Part shown: piece after piece, positions 53,678-63,625 of the stretch
How the letters are laid out: the number at the start of each line of letters is the position of its first letter
Position numbering within the stretch: position 1 is the stretch's first letter
Source of the DNA: Calamus simplicifolius
Taxonomy: Eukaryota; Streptophyta; Magnoliopsida; Arecales; Arecaceae
Length of the DNA: 64,000 bases
NCBI GenBank assembly: GCA_900491605.1
Contig: UESW01003829.1
Location: forward strand, 1,101,060-1,165,059
Reading direction: 5' to 3'
Program-made: the position numbers and the translations under genes
The notes under the pieces: model-generated
The model's input: only the letters and a program-made list of their open reading frames with translations
Databases searched by the model: none
What the model was told of the DNA's origin: nothing

Positions 53678-56056
53678 TTTACTTGGCCCTTCCAAAGAAT
53701 GTTGCTCGGCCCTGCCGATGTATGGAGAAATTTTGCTCAGCCATGCAGAGGTTCAAAAAATGTTGCTCGACCTTACCAAGGTGCAGAGAAATTTTTACTT
53801 GGCCCTGTCAAGGTACAGAGAATGTTGCTCGGACCTGCCGAGGTATGGAGAAATTTTGCTCGGCCGTGCCGAGGTTCAGAGAATGTTGCTCGGCCCTTCT
53901 GAGGTACGGAGAAAAGTTGCTCTACCATACTGAGGTATGGAGAAATTTTGCTCAGCCATGCCGAGTTTCGGAGAAATGTTGCTCGAAGGTGCCAAGGTTT
54001 GGAGAAATTTTGCCTTGACTCTGCCGAAGTACGGAGAATGTTGCTCGGCCCTGCTGAAGTTCGAAGAAATTTTTTACTTGGCCTTGCCAAGGTACGAAGA
54101 TAGTTGCTCGGCTCTGTCGAGGTACGGAGAAATTTTTACATGGCCCTATCAAAGTACAAAGAATGTTGCTCAGCCTTGCCGAGGAACGAAGAATATTGCT
54201 CAGCCCTGCCAAGGTACAGAAAAATTTTTACTTGGCCCGGATAAGGTACAAAAATAATTGTTCGACCATGCCGAGGTACGAAAAAATTTTTTACTTGGCC
54301 CTACCAAGGTACAAAAAAAAAATTTGCTCGGCTGTACCCAGATTCAAAGAAATATTGCCCGTTCGTGCTGAGGTTCGAAAAAATTTTTACTTAGCCCTGC
54401 CAAGGTATGAAGATAGTTGCTCGACCATGCTGAGGTATGAAGAAATTTTTTACTTGGCCCTGTCAAGGTACGAAGAAAAATTTACTCGGTCGTGCCGAGG
54501 TTCGGAGAAATGTTGCTCAGCCGTGCCAAGGTTCGGAGAGTTTTTTTTTTACTTTGCCCAGTTAAGGTATGAAGAAATTTTTACTTGGCCCTGCCAAGGT
54601 ATGGAGAATGTTGCTCGACCATGCTGAGGTATGAAGAAATTTTTTACTTGGCCCTATCAAGGTACGAAAAAAATTTACTCGGTCGTGCCGAGGTTCGGAG
54701 AAATGTTGCTCAGCCATGCCAAGGTTCGGAGAGTTTTTTTTTACTTTGCCCAGTTAAGGTATGAAGAAATTTTTACTTGGCCTTGCCAAGGTATGGAGAA
54801 TGTTGCTTGGCTCTGCCGAGGTACGAAGAAATTTTTACTTAGCCCTACCAAGGTATGGAGAATTTTGCTCGGACATGCCGAGGTATGGAGAAATTTTGCT
54901 CGATCGTGCTGAGGTTCGGAGAATGTTGCTCAGCCTTGCCGAGGTACGAAGAAAAGTTGCTCGCCATGCCAAGGTATGGAGAAATTTTGCTCAGCCGTGC
55001 TGAGGTTTGAAGAAATGTTGCTCGAAGGTGCCGAGGTTCGAAGAAATTTTTACTTAGCCCTGCCAAGGTATGAAGAATGTTGCTCAGCCCTGCCGAGGTT
55101 CGGAGAAATTTTTTATTTGGCCTTGCCAAGGTACGAAGATAGTTGCTCGATCCTGCCGAGGTACGGAAATAGTTGTTCGGTCCTGCCGAGGTATGGAGAA
55201 TTTTTTACTTGGCCCTGTCAAGGTATGGAGAATGATGCTCATCCCTACCAAGATACGAAGAAATTTTTACTTGGTCCTACTAAGGTACATAAAATGTTGC
55301 TAGGCCTTGCTGAGGTACAAAGAAATTTGTTCAACCATGCCGAGGTTTGGAGAAATGTTGCTCAACCGTGCCGAGATTCGGAGAAAAATTTGCTCAGTCG
55401 TGCCGAGGTTTGGAGAAATTTGCTCGGCTATGCCGAGGTATGAAGAAATTTTTACTTGGCCCTACCAAGGTATAAAGAATGATGCTCGGCCCTGCCGAGG
55501 TACAAAAAAAAATTTACTTGGCCCTACCAAGGTACGGAGAATGTTGCTTGGCCCTACCGAGGTATGAAAAAATTTTTACTTGGCCCTGCTAAGGTACAAA
55601 GAATGTTGCTCGTCCTACCGAGGTACGAAAAAAATTTTGCTTGGCCTTGCCAAGGTACGAAGAATGTTGCTCGGCCCTACCAAGGTATGGAGAAAAATTT
55701 GCTCGATCATGCCGAGGTTCGGAGAAATGTTACTCAGCCTTGCCGAGATTTAGAGAAAGTTTTTTTTACTTGGCCCATCCAATATACGGAGAAATTTTTA
55801 CTTGGCTCTGCCAAGGTGAGGTATGAAAAATTTTTTACTTGGCCCTACTAAGGTACGGAGAATGTTGCTTAGCCCTGCCGAGGTATGAAAATTTTTTTAC
55901 TTGGCCCTGTTAAGATACGGAGAAAAATTTGCTCGGTCATACTGAGGTTCGGAGAAATATTGCTCGGCCGTGCCAAGTTTCGAAGAAAAATTTGCTCGTT
56001 CATGCCAAGGTTTGGAGAAAGTTTTTTTACTTGGCCCAGCCAAGGTACGAAAAAAT
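53678..56056 (-). repeat. About 31-bp tandem array of element C (roughly 75 units)
   Basis: Two alternating monomers are mixed: one with GAGAATGTTGCTCGGCCCTG and one with GAAATTTTTACTTGGCCCTG, each ending CC(A/G)AGGTACG. The CTCGGCCCTGCCGAG core is the reverse complement of the core of the 36-bp array in element A. Divergence between units is high. All long frames on either strand here are repeat translations. Confidence 0.9.
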
Positions 56057-56677
56057 GGACCCGTAGGTCAATGATTGGGCGAGACAATGAGCAAAATGGC
56101 TTGATTCAGGCATACTTCACTCGTAATATACTCGAAGTTTAATCTATTTCCATATCTTCAGGGTATTGTATCCCTTAAAGGTCTTCATTACTAAGAGATG
56201 ATCCGAGTTCCATATCCTCGATGTACGGTATTTCTTTGATGTCCTCATCTATAGACATGAGCCCCTCGCATCGGACCCTTTCAAATCGGATCTCCTCTTC
56301 GGTTTGCCATACATGGGGGGTGTTACTAATCATTATAATAGCGTCAATCATCGCCAGTAGGTTCGATGCGCGTAGTTGTCATTGCAGCCCGTCATCTCGA
56401 GCCATTGAAGAAATGGAACAAGGGGATCGCAGCCACGACGTTGAATTGTCGCGAGAGAATACTTGAGGTAAGGAATGAGCCCGATGGGATCTGAGCAGGC
56501 TCCTATCTCCTTCCCTCCGCGGTGTCAGTTCAACTTCTCTATGGCCGTGCTATTGCGGGAGGCCATTGGCTTCCAATGGGTTGGGTGGAGGAACCACCGG
56601 TAGGACCGGGATGACTATCCCATCAGAAAGCTGCTGAGAGGGTGCAGTGGAAAGAAGGCCCCCAAGAAGCCCCTGTA

Positions 56678-56863
56678 CTAGTGTAGTAAGGCTTGAACTA
56701 GTTGGACCAGCATGGCAAATTGGTCCTGTGTGACCGGGACTGCTGGCGATGGAGGAATCTTGGTTGGCGACGGCTGCGAAGGCGCCGTGTTATTGGTGGG
56801 ATCAAGCCTTTGAGAGGTGATCTGATCAGGAGCATCTGTGACTGCTCTCTTATGGTTGGCCAT
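56678..56863 (-). pseudogene. Gag N-terminal fragment of element C
   Basis: 61 codons, MANHKRAVTDAPDQITSQRL to QDQFAMLVQLVQALLH, closely match the start of Gag in element A (MANRRKATSEARDQVTSQRP ... QDQFASLVQQVQALTH). It stops at TAG and no Gag core follows. Only the particle-protein N-terminus is left. Confidence 0.82.
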
Positions 56864-56949
56864 TTAGGAATCGTCCTTCTTGTATGGAACCTTGTCTTTT
56901 TGGTTTCAAGTTTTCAAAGAGACTTGGGGCCCTTTCTCTAGTGCCAATC

Positions 56950-57718
56950 TGTTGCTGTGAAAATCTATTCTTCGGCTTGGGGGTAGTGCACGTCGGAATC
57001 CGGGTAGCACTCTCCTGTCCAGATGGACCTGCAAGCAGTCCTCATGCAGGAATCAAAGGGAGTGGTCCCTACGGATCGATGCCCAAGTTAGTGAAAATTC
57101 TCAGCAAACAGATGAGAGAAGGCTCAAGCAGAAGGATCTTCCTCCTTGAGATGATTTTTTAGGAGCAATGACCTTTGCTAGAGTTATTTTTTGGGCTTAA
57201 ATTGCCTTCGAGAGCGTATCTGAAGGGTTCTGGGATTTGATATTTGTACGCTGCCAAGGAGTTGAGCCGTTACCTGATTTATCAGGCACGTTTTAGGGAG
57301 TTTGCATCCGATAAGGCCGAAATCCCAACAGTTATGGGGATGGGTAGTTGATGAAGCTGACGGACGTTTTATCGAAAATTTGGAATCCCATTAATCATGG
57401 ACGGAGTGCTGTATTTGGCTCCCGTTTCCATTTTGGAAGGCTCATTCTGCGATTCTTACGATTAGGGTGGTTCATCCTTCGAGATATACGGCATGGTTTG
57501 AAGTAGCAATGGCGCTTATGTTGAAGGGATGAGGATCGATCCTGGCGAGGTACTGAGATAGCTTGGACAGATGGTTCGGCTCTGTAGCTCGGTCAGATAG
57601 TTCAGTTCTGTAGCTCTATGAGATAGCTCGGCCACTTCGGCTTTGTAGCTCTGCTAGATAGCTCGGCTCTAGCCATTGAGTATGTTTATTGATGTGGTGA
57701 CAAATTTTTTCCATACCA
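56950..57718 (-). repeat. 5' LTR of element C (right copy, 769 bp)
   Basis: It begins TGTTGCTGTG next to the primer-binding site and ends CCATACCA on the plus strand. As the element is on the minus strand this is its promoter-side LTR. It ends 370 bases before the TATA box of ACO copy 2. Confidence 0.8.
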
Positions 57719-58088
57719 ATTTGTAAATGCAATAATACCTTTGTGATTTAAGTACGTGAAAGGTATCCCATCCTTCCTGCTTTACGTTAGTCCCAATTTT
57801 AGACTAAATTGTTCAGCACATGCAGAAACATGAATAATATTTTTTTCATGGCCTGTGGAATTTAAGACCATTCAGCGTCGACTAGCTCGAAATGAACACG
57901 ATAAACCTAAAAATCTGTGACCAAGCGCGTGAGGACAAAATACCCTCCTCTCCAATCTTAGCCGCCAGCATTGATCAGAATGTTTTCGGCCTTGGTCGCC
58001 TTATCAATGTCGCTAATAACCCATCCAGTTGCCAAGTCAAAGTGGGTCCGTTCACGGTCCAAAATGACGGTAGAAACTAGAAACCCGC
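57719..58088. promoter_or_regulatory. Upstream region of ACO copy 2
   Basis: 370 bases between the LTR of element C and the TATA box. It is AT-rich on the left. No ethylene-response or other element could be assigned with confidence. Apparent frames here are not coding. Confidence 0.45.
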
Positions 58089-58095
58089 TATAAAA
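58089..58095 (+). promoter_or_regulatory. TATA box of ACO copy 2
   Basis: TATAAAA in CCGCTATAAAAGGCC, a strong plant core promoter context, 122 bases before the ATG. Transcription should start near 58120, giving a leader of about 90 bases. Confidence 0.75.
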
Positions 58096-58210
58096 GGCCA
58101 GCCTTGCCGTCTCAGTTCTATTCATAGCAGAAGAGAGACTTCCAAAACTTGCGATAAAGCTAGGTTCTCCATTCTCATCTCTTTCCGCATAACAACCTTT
58201 GGTATTAGAC

Positions 58211-59348
58211 ATGGCGATTCCGCTCATCGATTTCTCGAAGTTGGATGGCAAGGAAAGGGCCAAAACTTTGGCTAAGATTGCCAATGGATGCGAAGAGTTT
58301 GGTTTTTTTCAGGTTAGTCAGTAACACTGCAGCCCATTAATTAGGCCATGAATAAATGTTGTCATTTGTACTCAGTGATCTTGTTGTCCTTGTTAGCTGG
58401 TGAACCATGGGATTTCGGTGGAGCTTCTTGAACGCGTAAAGAAGGTGAGCTCTGAATGCTACAAACTGCGAGCTGAAGCCTTCAGGAAATCCAATCCTGT
58501 CCAGTTGTTGAACAAATTGGTAGATCAAAATGGCAAGGAGGGTGCCCTTCAGCGGCTGAACAACGTGGATTGGGAGGACGTGTTTGTTCTCATGGATGAC
58601 AATGAATGGCCATCCAACCCCAAAGAGTTCAAGTAAGATCCTGCACTTGCCAAGTCAACTGAAAAACATATATAGTTACTTTATTGAAAGCCTTATTCTC
58701 AACCTTCTTCTCGTGTTTTTAATATTTCTTCCCTGACTCGATCGCAGGGAGACCATGAAGGAATATAGGAGAGAGATCAAGAAACTGGCTGAGAAACTAA
58801 TGGAAATAATGGACGACAACTTGGGCTTGGAGAAGGGCTCCATAAAGAATGCATTCTCTGGCAATGGGGAGCACAACCCGTTCTTTGGAACCAAGGTCAG
58901 CCACTACCCGCCATGCCCACGCTTGGACCTTGTTAATGGCCTCCGTGCCCACACCGATGCTGGTGGTGTCATCCTCCTCTTCCAAGATGATCAAGTTGGC
59001 GGCCTCCAGATCCTTAAAGACGGCCATTGGATTGACGTCCAGCCTATTGCCAATGCCATTGTGATCAACATCGGAGATCAGATAGAGGTGCTTAGCAATG
59101 GGCGATACAAGAGCGTGTGGCACCGCGTGCTTGCCACCAGCAATGGTAACCGCCGCTCCATTGCCTCCTTCTACAACCCCTCCCTCAAGGCCACCATAGC
59201 TCCAGCAACCATTGGAGAAGAGGCTGTATCTTTGTACCCCAAGTTTGTCTTTGGGGATTACATGGATGTGTATGTCAAGCAGAAGTATGAGCCCAAGGAG
59301 CCTAGATTTGAAGCAGTGGCAGCTACGGGAAGGCAAAGCAGAAGCTAG
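58211..59348 (+). CDS. ACO: 1-aminocyclopropane-1-carboxylate oxidase copy 2, intact
   Basis: Soluble Fe(II)- and ascorbate-dependent dioxygenase-family enzyme that converts ACC to ethylene. Exons are 58211-58312, 58397-58632 and 58748-59348, with GT/AG introns of 84 and 115 bases, giving 312 residues (family 310-325). The DIOX_N region has MAIPLIDFSKLDGKERAKTL and LVNHGISVELLERVKK. The iron triad is His181, Asp183 and His238 (GLRAHTDAGG; SVWHRV). The RxS motif that binds the cosubstrate is Arg248-Arg249-Ser250. The C-terminus YEPKEPRFEA is typical and is needed for activity in the family. The usual Trp of E-x-W-G-F-F is Phe30 here. It shares exon borders with the frameshifted copy at 25775-27439. 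AATAAA-like signals occur at 59480-59511. Confidence 0.95.
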
Positions 59349-60149
59349 AAATGAACATGAGATCATAGTTGTCGGACCCGGCCAAGAGCTTGGATCACTT
59401 CAACCATTGGATCACTATTAAATCATCGATCAGTTATTTTAATATAAAAATATATTAATATTAATAAAAATTAATTTTTAATAAAAAGTTTAAGATTAAC
59501 ATGATAATAAAGTCCGTGATCAGGCTGGGCTAACCGGTTTATAAGTAAACCAGATAGGTTGATCCGATTATTCTGAATCACTTACATATCCGATTTTATG
59601 TTAGAACTGGACCAGCTTGATCTATGGATTTCGGTTCAATCAGTCCAATTGACTGGTTCGATCCAATTCTGATAACTATGTATGAGACCTGTCCTTTAGA
59701 TTTTTCTGATCCAAAACAGGTTACATGGACAGTAGTTTCATCTTACGTAAGCGTGGAAGTCTATTATTGCATTGGCTGATTGTTTGTATCATGGTATAGT
59801 AGCATGGTACTAGACTGAAATAATACTGTGAGTTGTTGTTGAGTCGGTGGTCACTATATATGTACTCCTGATTGTTGGCTAAATATTGTTTTTATTTTTA
59901 TTTTAATGTAAGTGGGCTAATAAAGTTGTGTCTATTGTGACTTCTTTTTTACCATATAACATCCCATGTACTCATCTTAATTTTTTTTTTTTTTGTTTCA
60001 TCCTTTGTCATCTTTCTTGCCTCTGGAATCTTTGGTTCGCAACAGAAAGCAAAGAAAACAGAGGTTATGTTGCTAAATTCTGAATGATTGGTTTAGTCAC
60101 TTGGAATGTGGTTTGATTATCTATTCATCAAATATACACGGTCTTTATC
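59349..60149. other. Region downstream of ACO copy 2
   Basis: It contains possible poly(A) signals (AATAAA at 59506-59511) and a stretch of repetitive GGTTCGATCC/GGTTCAATC words at 59530-59680 that looks like degraded transposon. No gene was recognised. Confidence 0.5.
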
Positions 60150-60690
60150 TCTTGGGAGCCCTCACCTTCAGGGTTTATCAAAATCAATTTTGATGGAAGT
60201 GTTCGTGGGAGATGTACGGGATCTGCTTTTGTGATTTAGGGGCCGGAGGGGTCGTTGCTTGCGGCTGGCGGCTTTGGGACTCTGGATTCTTCTGTTCCTC
60301 TTGCTGAGCTATATGCGGCTTGGGCCGGTATTTCTCACGCCCTTCAGAGCCTGGGTACTAGGAAGCTTATTATAGAGGGAGACTCAGCTATGGTTATTAG
60401 CTGGATCCGTTAGGAGTCCAATGTCCACCTGCCGACTGTTCCTTTGATCAGCGACATCCGTTGTCTTCTTTAGGGAGCTACCAGCGTCCAGATTCGATAT
60501 ATCTACAGGAAGGCCAACTCTGCGGCTGATTGGATTGCCGTCAGGGTGGCCTATCATTCAGGGTTCTGGAGTTGGATGCTCGGCGACCCTTGTCCTCTCA
60601 TCCTGTCACATATTTTGTATTCGGATATCTCGGGTTTGACTCACCTTATATTGATGTGATCAACCGCTTGTACAAAAAAAAAAAAAAAAA
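60150..60690 (+). mobile_element. 5'-truncated LINE 3' end with RNase H domain and poly(A)
   Basis: The plus strand reads FIKINFDGSVRGRCTGSAFV, VPLAELYAAWAGISHALQSL, KLIIEGDSAMVISWI and RKANSAADWIAV. This is the RVT_3-type RNase H that closes some plant LINE ORF2 proteins. An 18-19 base A run at about 60672-60690 follows the last frame. Three in-frame stops show decay. A clear target duplication was not found, so the left border is approximate. Confidence 0.78.
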
Positions 60691-61699
60691 GAGCATTTGA
60701 TTTGCTCTCAAATTTTATCTGAAACGACAAAAAAGACCACCCAACCTGAAAGCCCATCGGATCTCTGGCAGGTGCAAGCAAATATATGGGACTATCCATT
60801 AGATAAACTTGGAATTAACTTGTCTTTCCCTTTGTTGGAACATCTGGTCGGAGAGGTTCGCAAATCATTTTGTGGAAGAACTCTTTGATCTTCTCTATCT
60901 TTCATAAAGTTCTTCATACTTTTTTAAATAAATTTGAGGGATGATTATCTTCCTTCATGTCAGCACATAAAATCTAACCGGGATTCATCTATGGGAGAAT
61001 GTCCAAAGTTTTTTTTTTTTAATTTTATTTGACGAAAGAGAATGACCAATATTACCAGCATACTTTTTTCAAACATAAGATTATTTTGAACATTACAATG
61101 CTCCAATTAAAAGAAAACAACAAGGACAACCAATGTGATCAATATGGCTCAGGTTGGAAGTTGTGCTCGCCATAAATAAAGGCCGGGTCCACCCAACAAT
61201 AAAAGAACAAAACCCTGCGTACCATTGAGGCATTGGATCCGCGTCAGCATACCAGTGGTGCACTTGTGAGTGACTATTAATTCAGTGTACCTGTGAAGAT
61301 TTTTTTTTTTTTCTTTTCCAGCAGAAGTAACTAAGAAGACCTTAAGGCAAAAAATGTGGACTTTCAAAGTTATTATGCATCTTCCAATTACAAGAAATTA
61401 GGAGCAAGAAAAAAGGTTCCAACTTTTGTTTTTTTAAAAAAAATAAAGAGTAGAGGCAAAATGACAGAATATATATATCTCTAATGCATAAACAATTATT
61501 TATGGCTGCTGAATTTGTCTATTCACAGGAGAACTAAAGCCTGTTGGAAGATTTTGAATAACTTATGTTAGTGAACAGGTAAATCCATAGTAGCAGCACA
61601 TCATTAAACTGAATTCTAGTAGGATATATTTTAATCTTAGTCATGAACCGCTGGATGCAAAGTGCTCTTTTTGTCATGGGGGCTGTGCAAAATTCTTTC
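60691..61699. other. Intergenic DNA without recognised genes
   Basis: AT-rich, with several T and A homopolymer runs (61007-61020, 61298-61312). Short frames at 60697-60888 and 61149-61367 have no recognisable domain. Confidence 0.55.
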
Positions 61700-62260
61700 G
61701 CTACATGAAAATAGTGACAAAAATTAGTAATAAATTTTGTTTTTACTAAATTACGATGGATTAGTGAAATTAGAATTAGTAACAAAAATTAGTGATAAAA
61801 CTTAATTTCATCTAAAAAATTATCTAAAAAAATAATGACTATTTTTGTGGCAGATTTGTGATGATTTTTGTGACGGATTTATGATAAATATTGTATCTGT
61901 TTCTAAAATATGGCGCGAAGTTGGTGCAAAATTTTTAATGACGGATTAGTGACCGGATTTATGATGGATGCTCTATTTTTACTAAAATTTTAATATATAA
62001 ATAATTTTCTTAAATAGTATTTTATGACAGACTTAGCATAGTGAAGAACTAAGCATCCATCACTAATTAGTGACGGATGTCCATATCTGTCACTAAATTA
62101 ATGATGGACAAGCTTATCCATTACTACATAGTGACGGATTGATCCTTCTGTCATATTTTTTATAAAAAAAATAAAAAATTAATAGTGTAAATTTAGTTAC
62201 GAAAAGAATAATTCATCACTAATTAGTGACGGAATGTCCCTTTCTGTTGATTAAGATTAG
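61700..62260. repeat. GTGACGGAT-rich degenerate inverted-repeat block, probably CACTA-type transposon end
   Basis: TTAGTGACGGAT and its complement (ATCCGTCAC/ATCTGTCACTAA) recur more than ten times in both orientations, at irregular spacing. Dense short subterminal motifs of this kind surround the ends of plant CACTA transposons. No terminal CACTA sequence or transposase was seen, so the class is inferred. Confidence 0.5.
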
Positions 62261-62605
62261 TCATGTTGATTAAACCTCATCATTACATAGCTTTGATTTA
62301 TCGTGGCCTTAATGCAGGTCTTGATCTGGCCTCCATGATCCTTACAAAAAGAAAACATGAAAAATAACTTGATTTTGCACTTTCCATCAATAATAAAGAT
62401 TATCTGTTTGATTTTTTTGTGAAGTAATTAGTTGTAAAGAATTTTTACTTCCGAGGCAATCCTCCTTTTTAATTACAAAAGCCTGCTTATTGTTAAAAAT
62501 ACAGTGAGCACATAACAAGCTCTGATACCACTTTATCGAAAAATATTTTGGTAGCGCTTTTTGATGCTCAAGAGAAAATGCTGAAGTGGAGAAATGTCTA
62601 TATTA
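62261..62605. other. Spacer between the two hairpin-rich blocks
   Basis: No gene was seen. GCTCTGATACCA at about 62520-62531 is the complement of a tRNA-Met primer-binding site and may mark a degraded minus-strand LTR retrotransposon, but no LTR pair or coding domain supports this. Confidence 0.4.
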
Positions 62606-63620
62606 TACTACAAAAAAATACTGAAATAGCGATGCAAATTTAGCGACGCAATTATGCATCGCTAAATTGCGACCACTTTACGATGCCTCTATGATAATAA
62701 ATATTGCAACGCCTTAGCGACACATTAGCGACTCAATTAACCAGAAAATTAAAAAAAAATTAATTTTTATTTAGCGACGCAAATATGCATCGCAATATTT
62801 TTAAATTAATTTTTATAAAATATAAATATCAGAAAAAAAATATTGCAACGCTACACAGTGCGTCGCAATATTTTTAAAAGAATTAAATATGTTAAATAGC
62901 GACGCATTAGCGATGCAATAAATCAGAAAATAGAAAATTATTTTTAATTTAGCGACGCACCAATTGCGTCGCAAATAATTTAAATAAAATTAAATTTTAT
63001 AAATATAAATATTAGAAAAAATATTGCGACGCAAATCAGTGCGTCGCAATATTTTTTTAAAATTAAATATATTAAATAACGACGCATTAGCGACGCAATA
63101 AACCAGAAAATTAAAAAATTATTTTTATTTAGCGACGCACCAATTGCGTTGCAAATAATTTAAATGAAATTAAATTTATAAAGTATAAATATTAGGAAAA
63201 AATATTGCGACGCAACTCAGTGCGTCGCAATGTTTTAAAAAAAATTAAATATATTAAATAGCGATGCATTAGCGACGTAATAAACCAAAAAATTAAAAAA
63301 TTATTTTTTAATTTAGCGACGCAATAACTGCGTCACAATTATTTTAAATAAAATTAAATTTTTAAAGTATAATATGAGAAAAAATAATTGCGACGTAACA
63401 CAGTGCGTTGCAATGTTTTTAAAAATTAATTATGTTAAATAGCGACGCATTAGCGATGCAATAAACCAAAAATTAATTAGGAAAATTATGTTTTAATTTA
63501 GCGACGCACTTGTTGCATCGTAATATTATAAATAAAATTAATTTTTATACAATATAATATTATATTAAAAAATTACGATGCAACCCTTTGCATCGCAATG
63601 TATTTAAAAAAATTAATTAT
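62606..63620. repeat. GCGACGCA hairpin repeats, about 180-bp period, CACTA-like end
   Basis: It starts at TACTACAAAAAAATA (compare the CACTACAAxAA terminus of CACTA elements) and then carries about five copies of an AT-rich unit of 176-184 bases. Each unit has AAATAGCGACGCATTAGCGA and two inverted GCGACGCA/TGCGTCGC pairs. Two pairs form 11-bp perfect stems with 6-base loops (63023-63050 and 63204-63231). No transposase is visible; the element runs towards or past the window end. Confidence 0.65.
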
Positions 63621-63625
63621 GTTAA

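Larger units (their letters stand above)
52760..57718 (-). mobile_element. Element C: internally deleted relative of element A, made mostly of tandem repeats
   Basis: Related LTRs (about 52760-53475 and 56950-57718) flank an interior that runs on the minus strand: a primer-binding site (complement of TGGCACTAGAGAAAGGGCC, about 56925-56945), the first 60 codons of an element-A-like Gag, about 600 unassigned bases, then a 2.4-kb tandem array and a polypurine tract next to the left LTR (GGAAGTGGGGGGCATG on the minus strand). Protease, RT, RNase H and integrase are absent, so it must be mobilised by a relative, if at all. No target duplication was found; the left border is approximate. Confidence 0.8.

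Noticed and set aside
53678..56056. Regular short repeats with near-palindromic cores, considered as a CRISPR array
   Set aside because: The DNA is plant, there are no unique spacers between units, and the array lies between retrotransposon LTRs.
58797..59366. 189-codon minus-strand frame
   Set aside because: It is antisense to exon 3 of ACO copy 2; the sense strand explains the sequence.
60697..60888. 63-codon plus-strand frame after the LINE poly(A)
   Set aside because: It starts at the edge of the A run and has no recognisable domain.
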